Source: Nicoliella spurrieriana
GTDB lineage: Bacteria > Bacillota > Bacilli > Lactobacillales > Lactobacillaceae
Direction of reading: 5' to 3'
Assembly: GCF_023380205.1 (NCBI RefSeq)
Contig: NZ_CP093361.1
Location: 1,330,172 to 1,394,171, forward strand
Length of the DNA: 64,000 nucleotides
Shown here: positions 46,801-58,800 of the stretch, in pieces
How positions within the stretch are numbered: the first letter of the stretch is position 1
Layout: the number at the start of each line of letters is the position of its first letter
Notes under the pieces: generated by a model
The model's database searches: none
Told to the model about the DNA's origin: nothing
What the model saw: only the letters and a program-made list of their open reading frames with translations
Position numbers and translations under genes: made by a program

Positions 46801-49800
46801 ACTGTTAGCAGCACTAGCACTAGCGGCTTGCGCTGCAGCAGCACTAGCGGCGCTGGTAGCGCTAGAAGCCAATGACTTCACAGCTGAATTACCAGGTGTA
46901 GCGTTCGCAATCGAATTAGCAGTCGAAGCATTCGTAGAAGCGGATGTAGCAGCACTATTGGCAGAAGTGTTGGCAGCACTGGCGGCCGTACTATTCGCGT
47001 TGATTGAAGTAACGTCAGCACTAACGGCACTGCTATCGGTGTTAGCAGTGGCAGCATAGCCACTCGTTGCAGCAGCATTACTGTTAGCTGCGCTGGCACT
47101 ATCGTCTGCTCCACTGGCAGTTTGGGCGTTGCTCAATGCAGTGGAGGCAGCCATGGATGCAGCATTAGCAGTGGAACTATCTGTTTGTGCTTGCTTAGCA
47201 GCACTGGAAGCAGCCACGGATGCAGCATTTGCAATTGATGCTTGATTAGAGGCATCAGCCGATTGAGCACTCATGGCAGTTGCAGATGCAGCAGCTTGGG
47301 AAGCAAATAAACTCCCGTTAGATGCATCTCCAGCAGCGTAGGCGCTATTGGCTGAACTGATCAAGTTTGCAATCCCACTTGCAGCATTACTGGTCGTATT
47401 CGAATCAATTGCGGCTTGGTTAGCAGCACTAACAGCAGCCTGGTAGGCCGAATTGGCGGTACTGGATTGTAAATCAGCATCGCTAGCAGCGGAACTAGCG
47501 ACTGAATTAGCTGAGCTTGCAGTTGAAGCTTGAGTGCTAATGTAGCTATTGGAAGCATTACTACTGTTGGCAGAGAAAATACTACTAATTGAATTCGATG
47601 CACTAGCAACTTGATTACTGTCACTATTAGCAACCGTAGCAGCCTTACTTGCAGTTTGCGCATCATTGGATGCGCTATTGGCATCAGTAGCTGCAAGCTT
47701 AGCACTAGCAACTGTCGAAGCATTGTAGGCACTAGCAGTACTACTAGTAGTAACATTCCCGCTCGTAGCAGTATTAGCAGCATTGGCAGTCGAACTAGCC
47801 GCGCTGTTGGCGGAACTAGCAGCCGCATTCGCTGCACTTGCAGCCGCGTTGGCAGAACTAGCATCAATATTGGCGGAATCAGCATCGTTGGAAGCGGAGT
47901 TTACAATCCCCCTTGCAGTGGCTACAGATGCAGCAGCAAGCGTGGCCGTGATGATTGCTGAACTAGCAGTTGAAGCATCCTTACTAGCGGCTACACTATC
48001 CCCATTTTGAGCGGCACTGACGGCAGCAATCGAAGCAGATTGGGCACTGGCATACGCACTGTCAGCTACCTTAGTGGCTGATGTTGCAACTACAATTTGG
48101 GCACTGATCGTAGCCGCATCGGAATTAGCCCTGGAATTAGCAGATGCAGCAGCACTGGATTGAACCGCAGCATTCGTGGCAGCAGAAACGGCGGCCGATG
48201 CGAATGACTTGATCGTGGCATTGCTTGGATTTGCTGAAGCAGTGGCAACAGCAGATGCAGCTTGTACGCTCGCAGATTGGGCCTGAACTGATGCACTGGC
48301 AGCAGCACTAGCGGTACTCGTAACTACACCGTTAACAGCACTAAACTGCGTCCCCATGGCCGAACTATCACTATTTGCATTAGAATCGTAACTACCAGTT
48401 TTAATCGTAGCGCTGGAAGCGTTGGATGCATAGCTAACGGCTGTACTTGCATTGGTAGCAGCTGTAACGGCACTGCTCATTGCACTACTCAAGTTAGTGG
48501 CAGAATTAACATCATTAGATGCAACACTGGCGGCTGAAGTGGCACTCGTAGTTGCAGTTGCAGCACTTTGACTAGCAGTCTTAACAGACTCTGCATCTTG
48601 GGAAGCAAGGGCCGCATAACTAGCGGCGTTGGAATTAAATTCACTTGCAACTGGATAGTTATGGGCAGCATCGGCAGAGTTAGCTTGCGAAGCAGCTTGA
48701 CTAGCTAAACTAGCATTAATGCTTGCTGAATTATTGTTGTTATTGGCAACTACGGCAGCGGAACTAGCAATTTGATATTGACTAGCTGCAACGCTAGCGG
48801 CACTATCAGCATCCTGCTTCACTCCGGACAATGCAGCACTAGCACTCGTAAAGGATTTGCTTGCAGAACTGATGACCGGGTTGCCAGAATTAGCAGCATT
48901 ACTTACATAGCTATTCATAACTGCACTTTGCGCATCCGCGTTGTTAGAATCACTGGTAACGACGCTGTCAGCGGAACTAGCCGTGCTATTAGCATTTGAC
49001 GCACTCGTAGCATCAGCATTCGCACCACTTGCATACGAACTAGCAACACTGGATGCAGAACTGGCAGCACTACTATTGGCAGCGGCAGCATTACTTGCCC
49101 CGCTCCCTTCATTTGCAGCGGCACTAGCGGCAGTGCTCGAGGCACTACTCAAGGAATTCATAGCAACATTAGCGCTATTCTCATCAACTACCGCTTGGCT
49201 AGCAGCTACAGAAGCGGTATTCACTAAGTTTGCAGCATCTGATGCAGCAGAACTGGCAGCACTAGCACTTTGGCTAGCTTGGTTAGCAACGGAAACCGCA
49301 CTGGCAGTATAACTATCACCATCAGATGTATCACCAGTCTTGTATGCAAAACTAGCTTGCGCATAGTAGCTATTAGCACTAATTACAAAACCAATGATTG
49401 CTGAACTAGCCACACTGATCAATGCAGATTGTGAAGCCACGGCTGAAGAAGCGCTACTTGCGATGCTCTTTTGAATTTGGGCGTCGGAATTAGCACTATT
49501 AATTACCGTCATGGCACTATTGGCATTTGATGCTGCGGACTTAAAGGTCTCATTATTCGGATCAGTAGCAGCAATGCTATTAACTGCACTGTTCATCACC
49601 GTTGCACTGGCATTATCATCGCTAGTTACCACAGCAGCAGAACTAGCGGTTGATGCATAATTGCTAGCATTGGTAGCGTCAGTTCCCACTGCCACACTGG
49701 CACTATTAGTTGCAGCACTAGCAGAGCTAGTGGTACTACTTGCCCCACTAGCAGCGGCACTTCCACTATGATCAGCAGCATTAGCACTATTCGCAGCACT

Positions 49801-52800
49801 GGCCGCACTGGCGAAACTACTCATTTGCACCCCGATTTGGACAACATCATTTGACGCACTCGCTGCAGCGGAACTGGCAATCGTGGTGTAACTCAAGATG
49901 GCACTGGATTGATCAATCATCACTTTAGCAGCACTAGCAGCAGTTGAGGCGGCAGTGCTTGCAGCAGTTGAGTAATTATCTCCATCACCGGTGTTTCCAG
50001 CAACGTAAGCGGAGTTAGCGGATGCAACGTTGGTAGCCACCGCACTAGATGCGCTAGCAATGGTACTACTCAATGCGCTGTCGCTACCATAAATGCTAGT
50101 GGCAACACTCGCTGCACTGGATGCAATCGAATTTTGGCTCTGCGCATCGACATTGTATGAAGCAATGGCAGAATTAGCAGCACTTGCTGAAACGGCATAG
50201 CTAGCTACTGAAGCATTCGAAGCATTGGCATTCACCAAGCTAACAATTGATTGGTTTTCGCTACTAATACTATTAGCGTTGGAACTTGCTAAACTAGCGG
50301 AACTAGATGCATTTTTTGCATAGGAGTTAGCTAAACTATCGTTATTACTGTCACCAGCAACGACACTTCCAGCAGCGGAACTAGCTGAAGTGGCAGTGCT
50401 GGATTCATTACTACCGTTAGAAGTAGCATTAGCAGCTTGACTAGCTGCAGATGAGGCAGCATTGTTGGCATTAGCTGCATCAATAGCAGCTTTGCTGGCC
50501 ACTGATTGATCCGAAATTGCCTTAGAAGCGGCAGTCGATGCAACCACCGTTGCGGAAGATGCGGTCGATGATTGGGCTTGCGCATCCTTGACTAAGTTCG
50601 CCATTCCAGAAGCAGCATTGGAAGCTTGAGATGCAAGGTTTGACCCCTGATCATTGTTTCCAGCAGTATAGGCACTATTAGCAGCAGCCACTAAGCTGTT
50701 TACATTGTTGGCGGTCAAACTAGCAGTTACTGAATCTTTATTAGCTTGAGCGGCTGCATTGCTGGCAACTACGTAAGCACTATTAGCAGTGCTGGATTGA
50801 GTATTAGCATCAGCTAGTGCGCTCGTAGCAACATTAGCGGCAGAGCTAGCAACCGTTACTTGATTCTTAACAATCGTGTTCGTAGCTGCAGCAGAAGCAA
50901 TCGAATTAGCAGCGGTTGCGTTACTTTGGGCGGTACTGTTAAAGCCACTGGTAGCAACAGCAGCGGCACTAGCTTGAGAAGCATAGGTAGAGGCACTATT
51001 AGCAGCAGTATTGGCGCCATTAGCAGCGGTGCTAGTCGCATCATTGGCACTATTGGCCGAACTAGCAGTTCCAGAATCATTACTGGAAGCATTAGTAGCA
51101 GCATTGGCAGTCGAACTAGCAGCACTGTTTGCACTAGATGCAGTATTACTATCTGCACTAGCTGCGCTGTTGGCACTTTGGGCAGCACTATTGGCCGAAT
51201 TAGCATCATTATTAGCTCCATCAGCAGTATTCTTTGCATTCGAAGCAGTTGCAGCATAGCTAGCTGCTGCACTGGCGGCATTGCTTGCAATTAACCGTTC
51301 TGAACTGGCGCTAACGCTATTACCAGCACTAGCGTAGCTAGCGGCATTTGAAGCCGCAACACTGGCGTTATAACTCTCAATGTTACCAGAATTGGCAGCC
51401 ACACTGGCAATTACGCTTTGACTATTAACCACCGAAGCAGCAGAGCTAGCCTTAGCACTAGCGGATGAAGCAACCGATGCTTCGCTAACCGCAGCACTAG
51501 CGGCAGTACTTGCAGTGGAAGCTAATGATTTGATCGTAGCATTGCTTGGGTTGGCTGAAGCAATTGCAGATGCAGAGGCTGCACTAGCAACGGCACTTTG
51601 GGCCGTAGCACTAGCAGCTGCGCTAGCGGAGTTCGCAGAAGCTGAAGCACTAGTTACACTTGTAGCATCTGAATTAACTGCAGCGTTATCAACCCCAGCA
51701 CTAGCAGCTGCTGTTGATGCATTGGCAGAATAACTAGATGCTAAACTAGCATCGCTATCAGCCCCACTGGCATTTTGCGCATTGTTCAATGCGGTGGAAG
51801 CAGCAGTGGAGGCAGCATTAGCATTTGAACTATCAGTTTGAGCTTGCTTGGCAGCACTAGCAGCAACCACAGCGGCAGAACTGGCAATTGATGATTGAGT
51901 AGATGCATCGCTAACCTGGGCACTCATTGCATTAGCAGATGTAGCAGCTTGAGAAGCGAAGATGCTCCCATCAGTTATATCACCAGCTGAGTAAGCACTA
52001 TTGGCGGAACTTACGAGAACTGCAATTGCACTAGAACTAGCGGATGTGGCACTAGAATCAATTGCTGCTTTATTAGCAGCACTAGCAGCAACTTGATAAG
52101 CAGAGCTAGCAATGCTGGATTGGGTATTTGCATCCAAAGCAGCGGCACTCGCAAACGAGCTAGCGGAACTAACCGTTGAAGCTTGGGTACTGATGTAACT
52201 ATTGGAAGCATTACTGCTATTAGCAGCAATAATGTTACTGATTGCATTCGAAGCATTTGAAATCTGGGTACTATCGCTGTTAGCAACTAAAGCGGCTTCG
52301 CTCGCCGTTTTAGCATCATTCGATGCTCCATTAGCACTATCGCTTGCAGCGCTGGCGTAAGCAATCGTAACGCTATTAGCGGAACTAGCAGAGCCATTCG
52401 TCCCGGAATCAGTATTAGAAGCATCACTAGCAGCATTCGCAGTCGAAGTAGCTGCACTGTTGGCAGAACTGGCAACACTGTTGGCGGAACTTGCAACGCT
52501 ATTGGCAGCATTAGCATCGTTAGTGGCCGAGCTGGCATCATTAGCTGCGGTATCTGCTGCTGATTTAGCAGCTGCAGCGGATGATGCAGCATTAGATGCA
52601 TCGTTATTGGCATTACTTGCAATGGAAGCATCTGCACTTGCAGTCGAACTATCCCCACTTTGGGCAGCAATGGAAGCAGCAATTGCTGCAGAACTAGCCT
52701 TTGAAGCAGCTGTAGAGGCTACTGTGGAGGCTGTACTTGCAGCGGATGTTTGGGAACTGATCGTAGCAGCATCTGAGTTAGCCCGTGCATGGGCAGAGCT

Positions 52801-55800
52801 AGCTGCAGAAGCAGCACTAGCAGCAGTACTGGATGCAGTGGCGGCACTGGATGCTAACGAAGCAATCGCTGAGTTCTTCGGGTTGGCACTAGCAACTGCA
52901 GCAGCAGAGGCAGCTTGACTACCCGCTAAAGTGGCTTGCGATGCAGCAGTGGAGGCAGCAGTAGAAGTACTGTTCACAGCATTGGAAGCAGCTGATGAAT
53001 CAGTAGCAACCGCCTTACTGTCAGCATTCGCATTGTTAGCATAACTGGATGCACTAGCTGCATAACTGGAAGCAGCACTGGCGCTATCATCGGCCCCACT
53101 GGCGTTTTGCGCATTGCTCAATGCAGTTGAAGCAGTTGATGATTCATTGTTAGCAACGGAGCTATCAATAATTGCATTAGATGCAGCAGTCGAAGCTACA
53201 GTCGATTCTGAAGTAGCGATTGATGACTGAGTAGCTGCATCATCAGCTTGCGACTTCATTGCGGAAGCCATTGAAGAAGCTAGTGAAGCATTGAAGCCAC
53301 CAGTAGTGGCGTCACCAGCAGCATATGCACTATTAGCAACGTTAACTAAGCTGTTAACCGCACTAGCAGTGGAGCTAGCAACACTCGAATCACTAGCAGC
53401 CTTGCTAGCTGCAGTTGAAGCGGTGCTGTAAGCATCGGCAGCAGTCTTAGATTGGGCATTTGCATCCGAAGTAGCAGAACTTGCAACCGAGCTAGCGGAA
53501 CTAACCGTTGAAGCTTGGGTACTAATGTAGCTATTTGAAGCATTACTACTGTTGGCAGAGAAAATACTACTAATTGAATTTGATGCACTAGCAACTTGAT
53601 TACTGTCACTATTAGCAACTGAAGCAGCTTGACTAGCAGTGGTGGCATCACTAGCTGCACTATTCGCAGCAGTACTTGCGGCACTCGCAGACGTACTAGT
53701 AGCTGAATTGTAACCATTAGCGGAATTGACAGTGCTAGAATTATTGCCAGATGCAGCAGAAGCAGCGCTAGCAGTTGAACTCGCAGCATCGTTAGCTGAA
53801 CCAGCCACACTGTTAGCGGAGCTAGCCACACTGTTAGCGGAACTAGCCGTACTGTTGGCAGAATTAGCATCATTGGTAGCGGAATCAGCTGCTGATTTAG
53901 CAGAGGCGGCAGTACTTGCTGCATTGGATGCATCGTTAGCGGCAGCACTGGCAGCCGCAGCATCTGAACTGGCAGCGGAACTATTGCCACTTTGAGCATC
54001 TGCTGAAGCGGCACTGGCAGCGGAACTAGCCTTAGAAGCGGCAGTCGATGCTGCAGTTGACGCAGAACCCGCAATTGAATTTTGAGCACTGATCACTGCC
54101 GATGCAGAGCTTGCTTTGACACTAGCTGATGCAGCAGTCGAAGCGGCAGTTGATGCAGCAGTACTTGCTGAAGCAGCACTCGATGCTAATGAAGCAATTG
54201 CTGAGTTCTTAGGGTTGGCTGACGCATATGAGGCAGCAGATGAAGCGGCAGAACTAGCTGCTTGTGATTGAGCAGCAGCATTCAATGCATTGGAAGAAGT
54301 ACTATTCACTGCAGTGGAGGCAGCAGATGAATCGTTAGAAACTGCAGAGCTAGCAGCACTGGCGTTGCTTGAGTAACTACCAGCTTGACTAGCAGCACTC
54401 GATGCGTTCGAAGCATAACTGACCGCTCCATTTGCAGTTGAAGCCGCAGCAATTGCTGATGTCATCTCACTACTCAATGTGTTTGCGGATGTAGCACCGT
54501 TCGATGCAACACTCGCAGCAGATTGTGCAATCGAAGTTGCATTCGATGCAGATACACTAGCTGCCTTAGCTGAATCAGCATTAGTAGCAGCGGATGATGC
54601 AAAATCAGCAGCAGTGGAGTTGTATGCACTCGCTTGGGTGTAGTTACCGGCACTATTAGCAGATGCAGCTTGGCTAGCGTTTTGACTAGCTAAGCTAGCA
54701 TTGATGCTAGCCATTGCACTATTACTATTCGCAACGGAAGCAGCGGAACTGGCGACTTGATATTGGCTAGCTGCAACGGAGGAGGCGCTATCAACATTTG
54801 TCTTGATCCCGGATAATGCAGCACTGGCACTGTTGAAGGTCGAATTTGCACTCGAGATTGCAGAGTTCCCGGAGTTAGCAGAGCTAGTTGCGTAAGCACT
54901 CATGGTCGAACTTTGGACGTTGGCATTGTTGGAAGCATTGGTAACGACTACGTCAGCGGAACTAGCCGTGCTATTAGCAGTTGATGCCTTAGTAGCATCG
55001 GCATTGGCACCATTTGCGTATGAAATGGCGGCACTGTTAGCAGAACTAGCCGTAATACTGTTATTAGATGCAGCTGAACTAGCGGTACTACCCTGATTAG
55101 CAGCAGCGGAACTGGCAGCCGTTGAAGCAGCAGTTAGTGAATCAATTGCAACACTAGCAGATTGTTCATCCTTAACAGCTTGATTAGCTGCACTTTGGGC
55201 AGATGATACTAAACTACCGGTCGTAGCGGCCGCACTAACGGCGACACTAGCAGCACTACTTGCAGAGCTTGCAACGGCAACGGCACTCGCTGTGTAAAGA
55301 GAACCATTTGTGACGTCCCCCTTGGTGTATGCGGAGCTAGCCAATGCGTAGTAGCTATTCGCACTTGAAACGGCAGCACTCATATTAGCATTCGCAGAAC
55401 TAACCAAAGCAGCTTGTGAAGACACGGCTGAAGAAGCGCTACTTGCGATGCCCTTTTGAACCTGGGCGTCGGAATTAGCACTACTAATTACGGTCATGGC
55501 ACTATTGGCAGTGGAAGCTGCAGAACTAAAGGCCGCATTACTTGGATCATTAGTGACGAGGCTGTTGATCGTGTTCGTCATCGTGGTAGCACTAGCATTG
55601 TACCCACTGGTCTTAGCCGCAGCGGAACTAGCTGATTGATATGCACTATTAGCATTATTAGAATCAGTTGTTACTGTCCCTTCGGCAGATGATGTCACTG
55701 CACTTGCAGAACTAGTTGTGCTAGCTGCACTACTTGCATTATTATTCCCACTATTGGCAGTCGAGGCTGCACTGGAGGCTGCACTGGACGCATTCGCAAA

Positions 55801-58800
55801 GCTACTCATTTGAACGGCCATGTTTTGCACATCTTTAGCCGCACTGGAAGCAGCCACACTCGCAATATTGGTTTGACTCAAGATCGCACTTGAGTTATTG
55901 ATCATGCTTTGTGCAGTAACGGAAGCCACACTCGCAGCCGTACTTGCAGCAGTCGAGTAATTATCACCATCACTAGTGTTTCCAGCAACATAAGCGGAGT
56001 TAGCGGCAGCCACATTACTATTAACCGCACTGGATGCGCTAGCAATGGTACTGTTCAATGCACTATCTGAACCCTGGAGTACGGTCGCAGTACTTGCGGC
56101 AACCGAAGCAATTGATTTTTGATTTTGCGCATCTGTGTTGTATGAAGTAATGGCAGAATTAGCCAGACTGGCTTGAGTAGCATAACTAGCCACCGAAGCA
56201 TTTGAAGCATTGGCCTTAGCAAGGCTAGCGATTGAATCATTAACCGTGTTGACACTATCAGCACTAGAACTAGCTTGACTGGCAGATACCGATGCATCAC
56301 TGGCATATGAATTAGCTGAACTAGCGTTGTTAATGTCACCAGTAGTAACGCTACCGGCAACCGAGTTAGCTGAGGAAGCAGTGTTGGATTCATTATTCCC
56401 GTTAGAAGTGGCAGTCGAATCCTGGCTCGCAGCAGATGAAGCAGCAATATTGGCAGAAGCTGCATTAATAGCAGCTTGGCTGGCAGAGGATTGATCCGCA
56501 ATCGCCTTAGATGCAGCATTGGATGCATTCACCGTAGCATTCGAAGCCGTTGTGGATTGCGCAGATGCGTTACTGACCAATGCAGGCATACCCTTAGCAG
56601 CAATCGAAGCTTGGGCAGCGTAAATTGAACCATCGGTAGCATCACCGTTGGTGTAAGCACTATTAGCAGCAGCTACTAAGCTGTTTACATTGCTTGCAGT
56701 CAAGCTAGCAGTTACTGAATCTTTATTAGCTTGGGCAGCGGCAGAGCTAGCATCCGCATAGGCACTATTAGCAGTGCTGGATTGAGCATTGGCATCAGCA
56801 AGTGCACTCGCTGCAACGCTAGCGGCAGAGCTAGCAATCGATGCTTGATTCTTAACAATCGTGTTCGTAGCTGCAGCGGAAGCAATCGAACTAGCAGCAG
56901 TTGCATTACTTTGGGCGGTACTGTTAAAGCCACTGGTAGCGACAGCAGCGGAACTGGCTTGGGTTGCATACTTAGATGCACTATTTGTAGAAGCATTGGC
57001 CCCACTTGCAGAAACGCTAATGGCGGAGCTAGCGCTATTGGCAGTACTGGAAGTCCCGGAGTTGTTACCAGAAGCTGATGAAGCAGCACTAGCAGTCGAA
57101 CTAGCAGCACTATTAGCAGAACTGGCGGCACTATTAGCAGAACTAGCAGCACTATTAGCAGAACTAGCAGCACTATTAGCAGAACTGGCGGCACTATTGG
57201 CAGCATCAGCAGCAGATTGAGCTGAAGATGCATCCTTAGCAGCATTCGATCCATCAATTGCAGCAGCACTAGCAATTGAATCTTCGGCACTAGCCGTAGA
57301 ACTATCACCCTTTTGGGCAGCTGAAGATGCGGCACTAGCAGCGGAATTAGCAACTGAGTTCGCGGAACTAGCAACTGATGAAGCCGAGTTAACTGCTGAA
57401 CTTTGGACTGCCACTGTTGATGAAGCAGCAACCGCATTTGAATGTGCAGTAGATGCTACAGCAGCTTCACTTGCAGCATTCGAAGCGGCAACGCTCGCAC
57501 TGGATGCTAATGAAGCAATCGTCGAGTTCTTTGGATTAGCAGAAGCAACTGCGGCAGCTGATGCAGATGCACTGGCAGCCGATTGAGCTTGTGAAGCTGC
57601 ATTGGTAGCATCAGTAGCAGCATTAGCGGTAGCTTGACTAGCGGCCTTGGAATCACCAGCGACAGCGGAACTAGCAGCATTAGCAGAACTAGAATACCCA
57701 CTAGTGGCACTCGCAGCACTTGCCGTTTGGCTAGCATAACTAATGGCAGAACTAGCAGCTTGCGCAGATGCCACAGCATTCGAAGCGACAGTACTTTGTG
57801 AAGCCGCACTACTTGCAATGGCACTAGCCCGATCAGCAGCGGATTGAGCAGAGGCAGTGGCACTGGAAGCTGTAACACTATTAGCTTTGGCAGCATCAGC
57901 AGCTTGACTAGCGGCCGCAGCATAACTCGAAGCACTTGAATTAAATGCTGCAGCGGAAGTATAATTTTGCGCACTATTAGCAGATTCGGCCTGACTAGCA
58001 GCCTGACTAGCTAAGCTAGAATTAGCAATTACCGTAGCATCATTACTGCTTGCTTGAGAAGCAGCGGCACTGGCAATGCTGTATTGAGTACTTGCATCGG
58101 TCGAATCAGCATCAACGCTCGTCTTCGCACTGCTCAAAGCAGCGCTAGCAGAACTAAAGGCGGAGCTAGCGGTACTTAATGCACTGTTGCTTGCGTTACT
58201 TGGGTTGTTGACAATATTGCTCATGACCGTAGATTGACCATTCGCAGTGTTAGAGTAGCTAGTGACCACGCTATCAGCGGAACTAGCCACTGAGTTGGCA
58301 GTTGATGCCTTACTTGAATCGGTACCCGCACCACTTGCATACGAACTAGCGACACTGGAAGCTGAACTAGCGGCAGAGTTAGCTGATGTTGCAGATGAAT
58401 TAGCCCCACTGGAGGCACTTTGTGCTTCATTAGAAGCAGAAGAATAGGCATTGCTTAAGTCCGCATGTGCAGAATTAGCTTGATTTTGATCGGAAATAGC
58501 CTTACTTGCTGCAATGCTCCCGGCTGAAGTAGTAGCCGCAATTGAAGTTGAAGCATTGGATGCAACCACAGCTAACGAACTCGCATTGGATGCAATCGAA
58601 CTTGCCTGAGCCGCATAAGAAGATCCTGAAGTTACATTTCCGGCAGCATAATCAGAACTTGCTAATGAATAGTAACTGCTTTCACTAGCACTCATGGATT
58701 GAATTTGGCTATTAATCGATGAAGTAGATGAAGCTACTGCTGATACAACCGAATAAGCACTGGATGCAACTGAACTTTGGTTAGAGGCATCAATGCTAGC

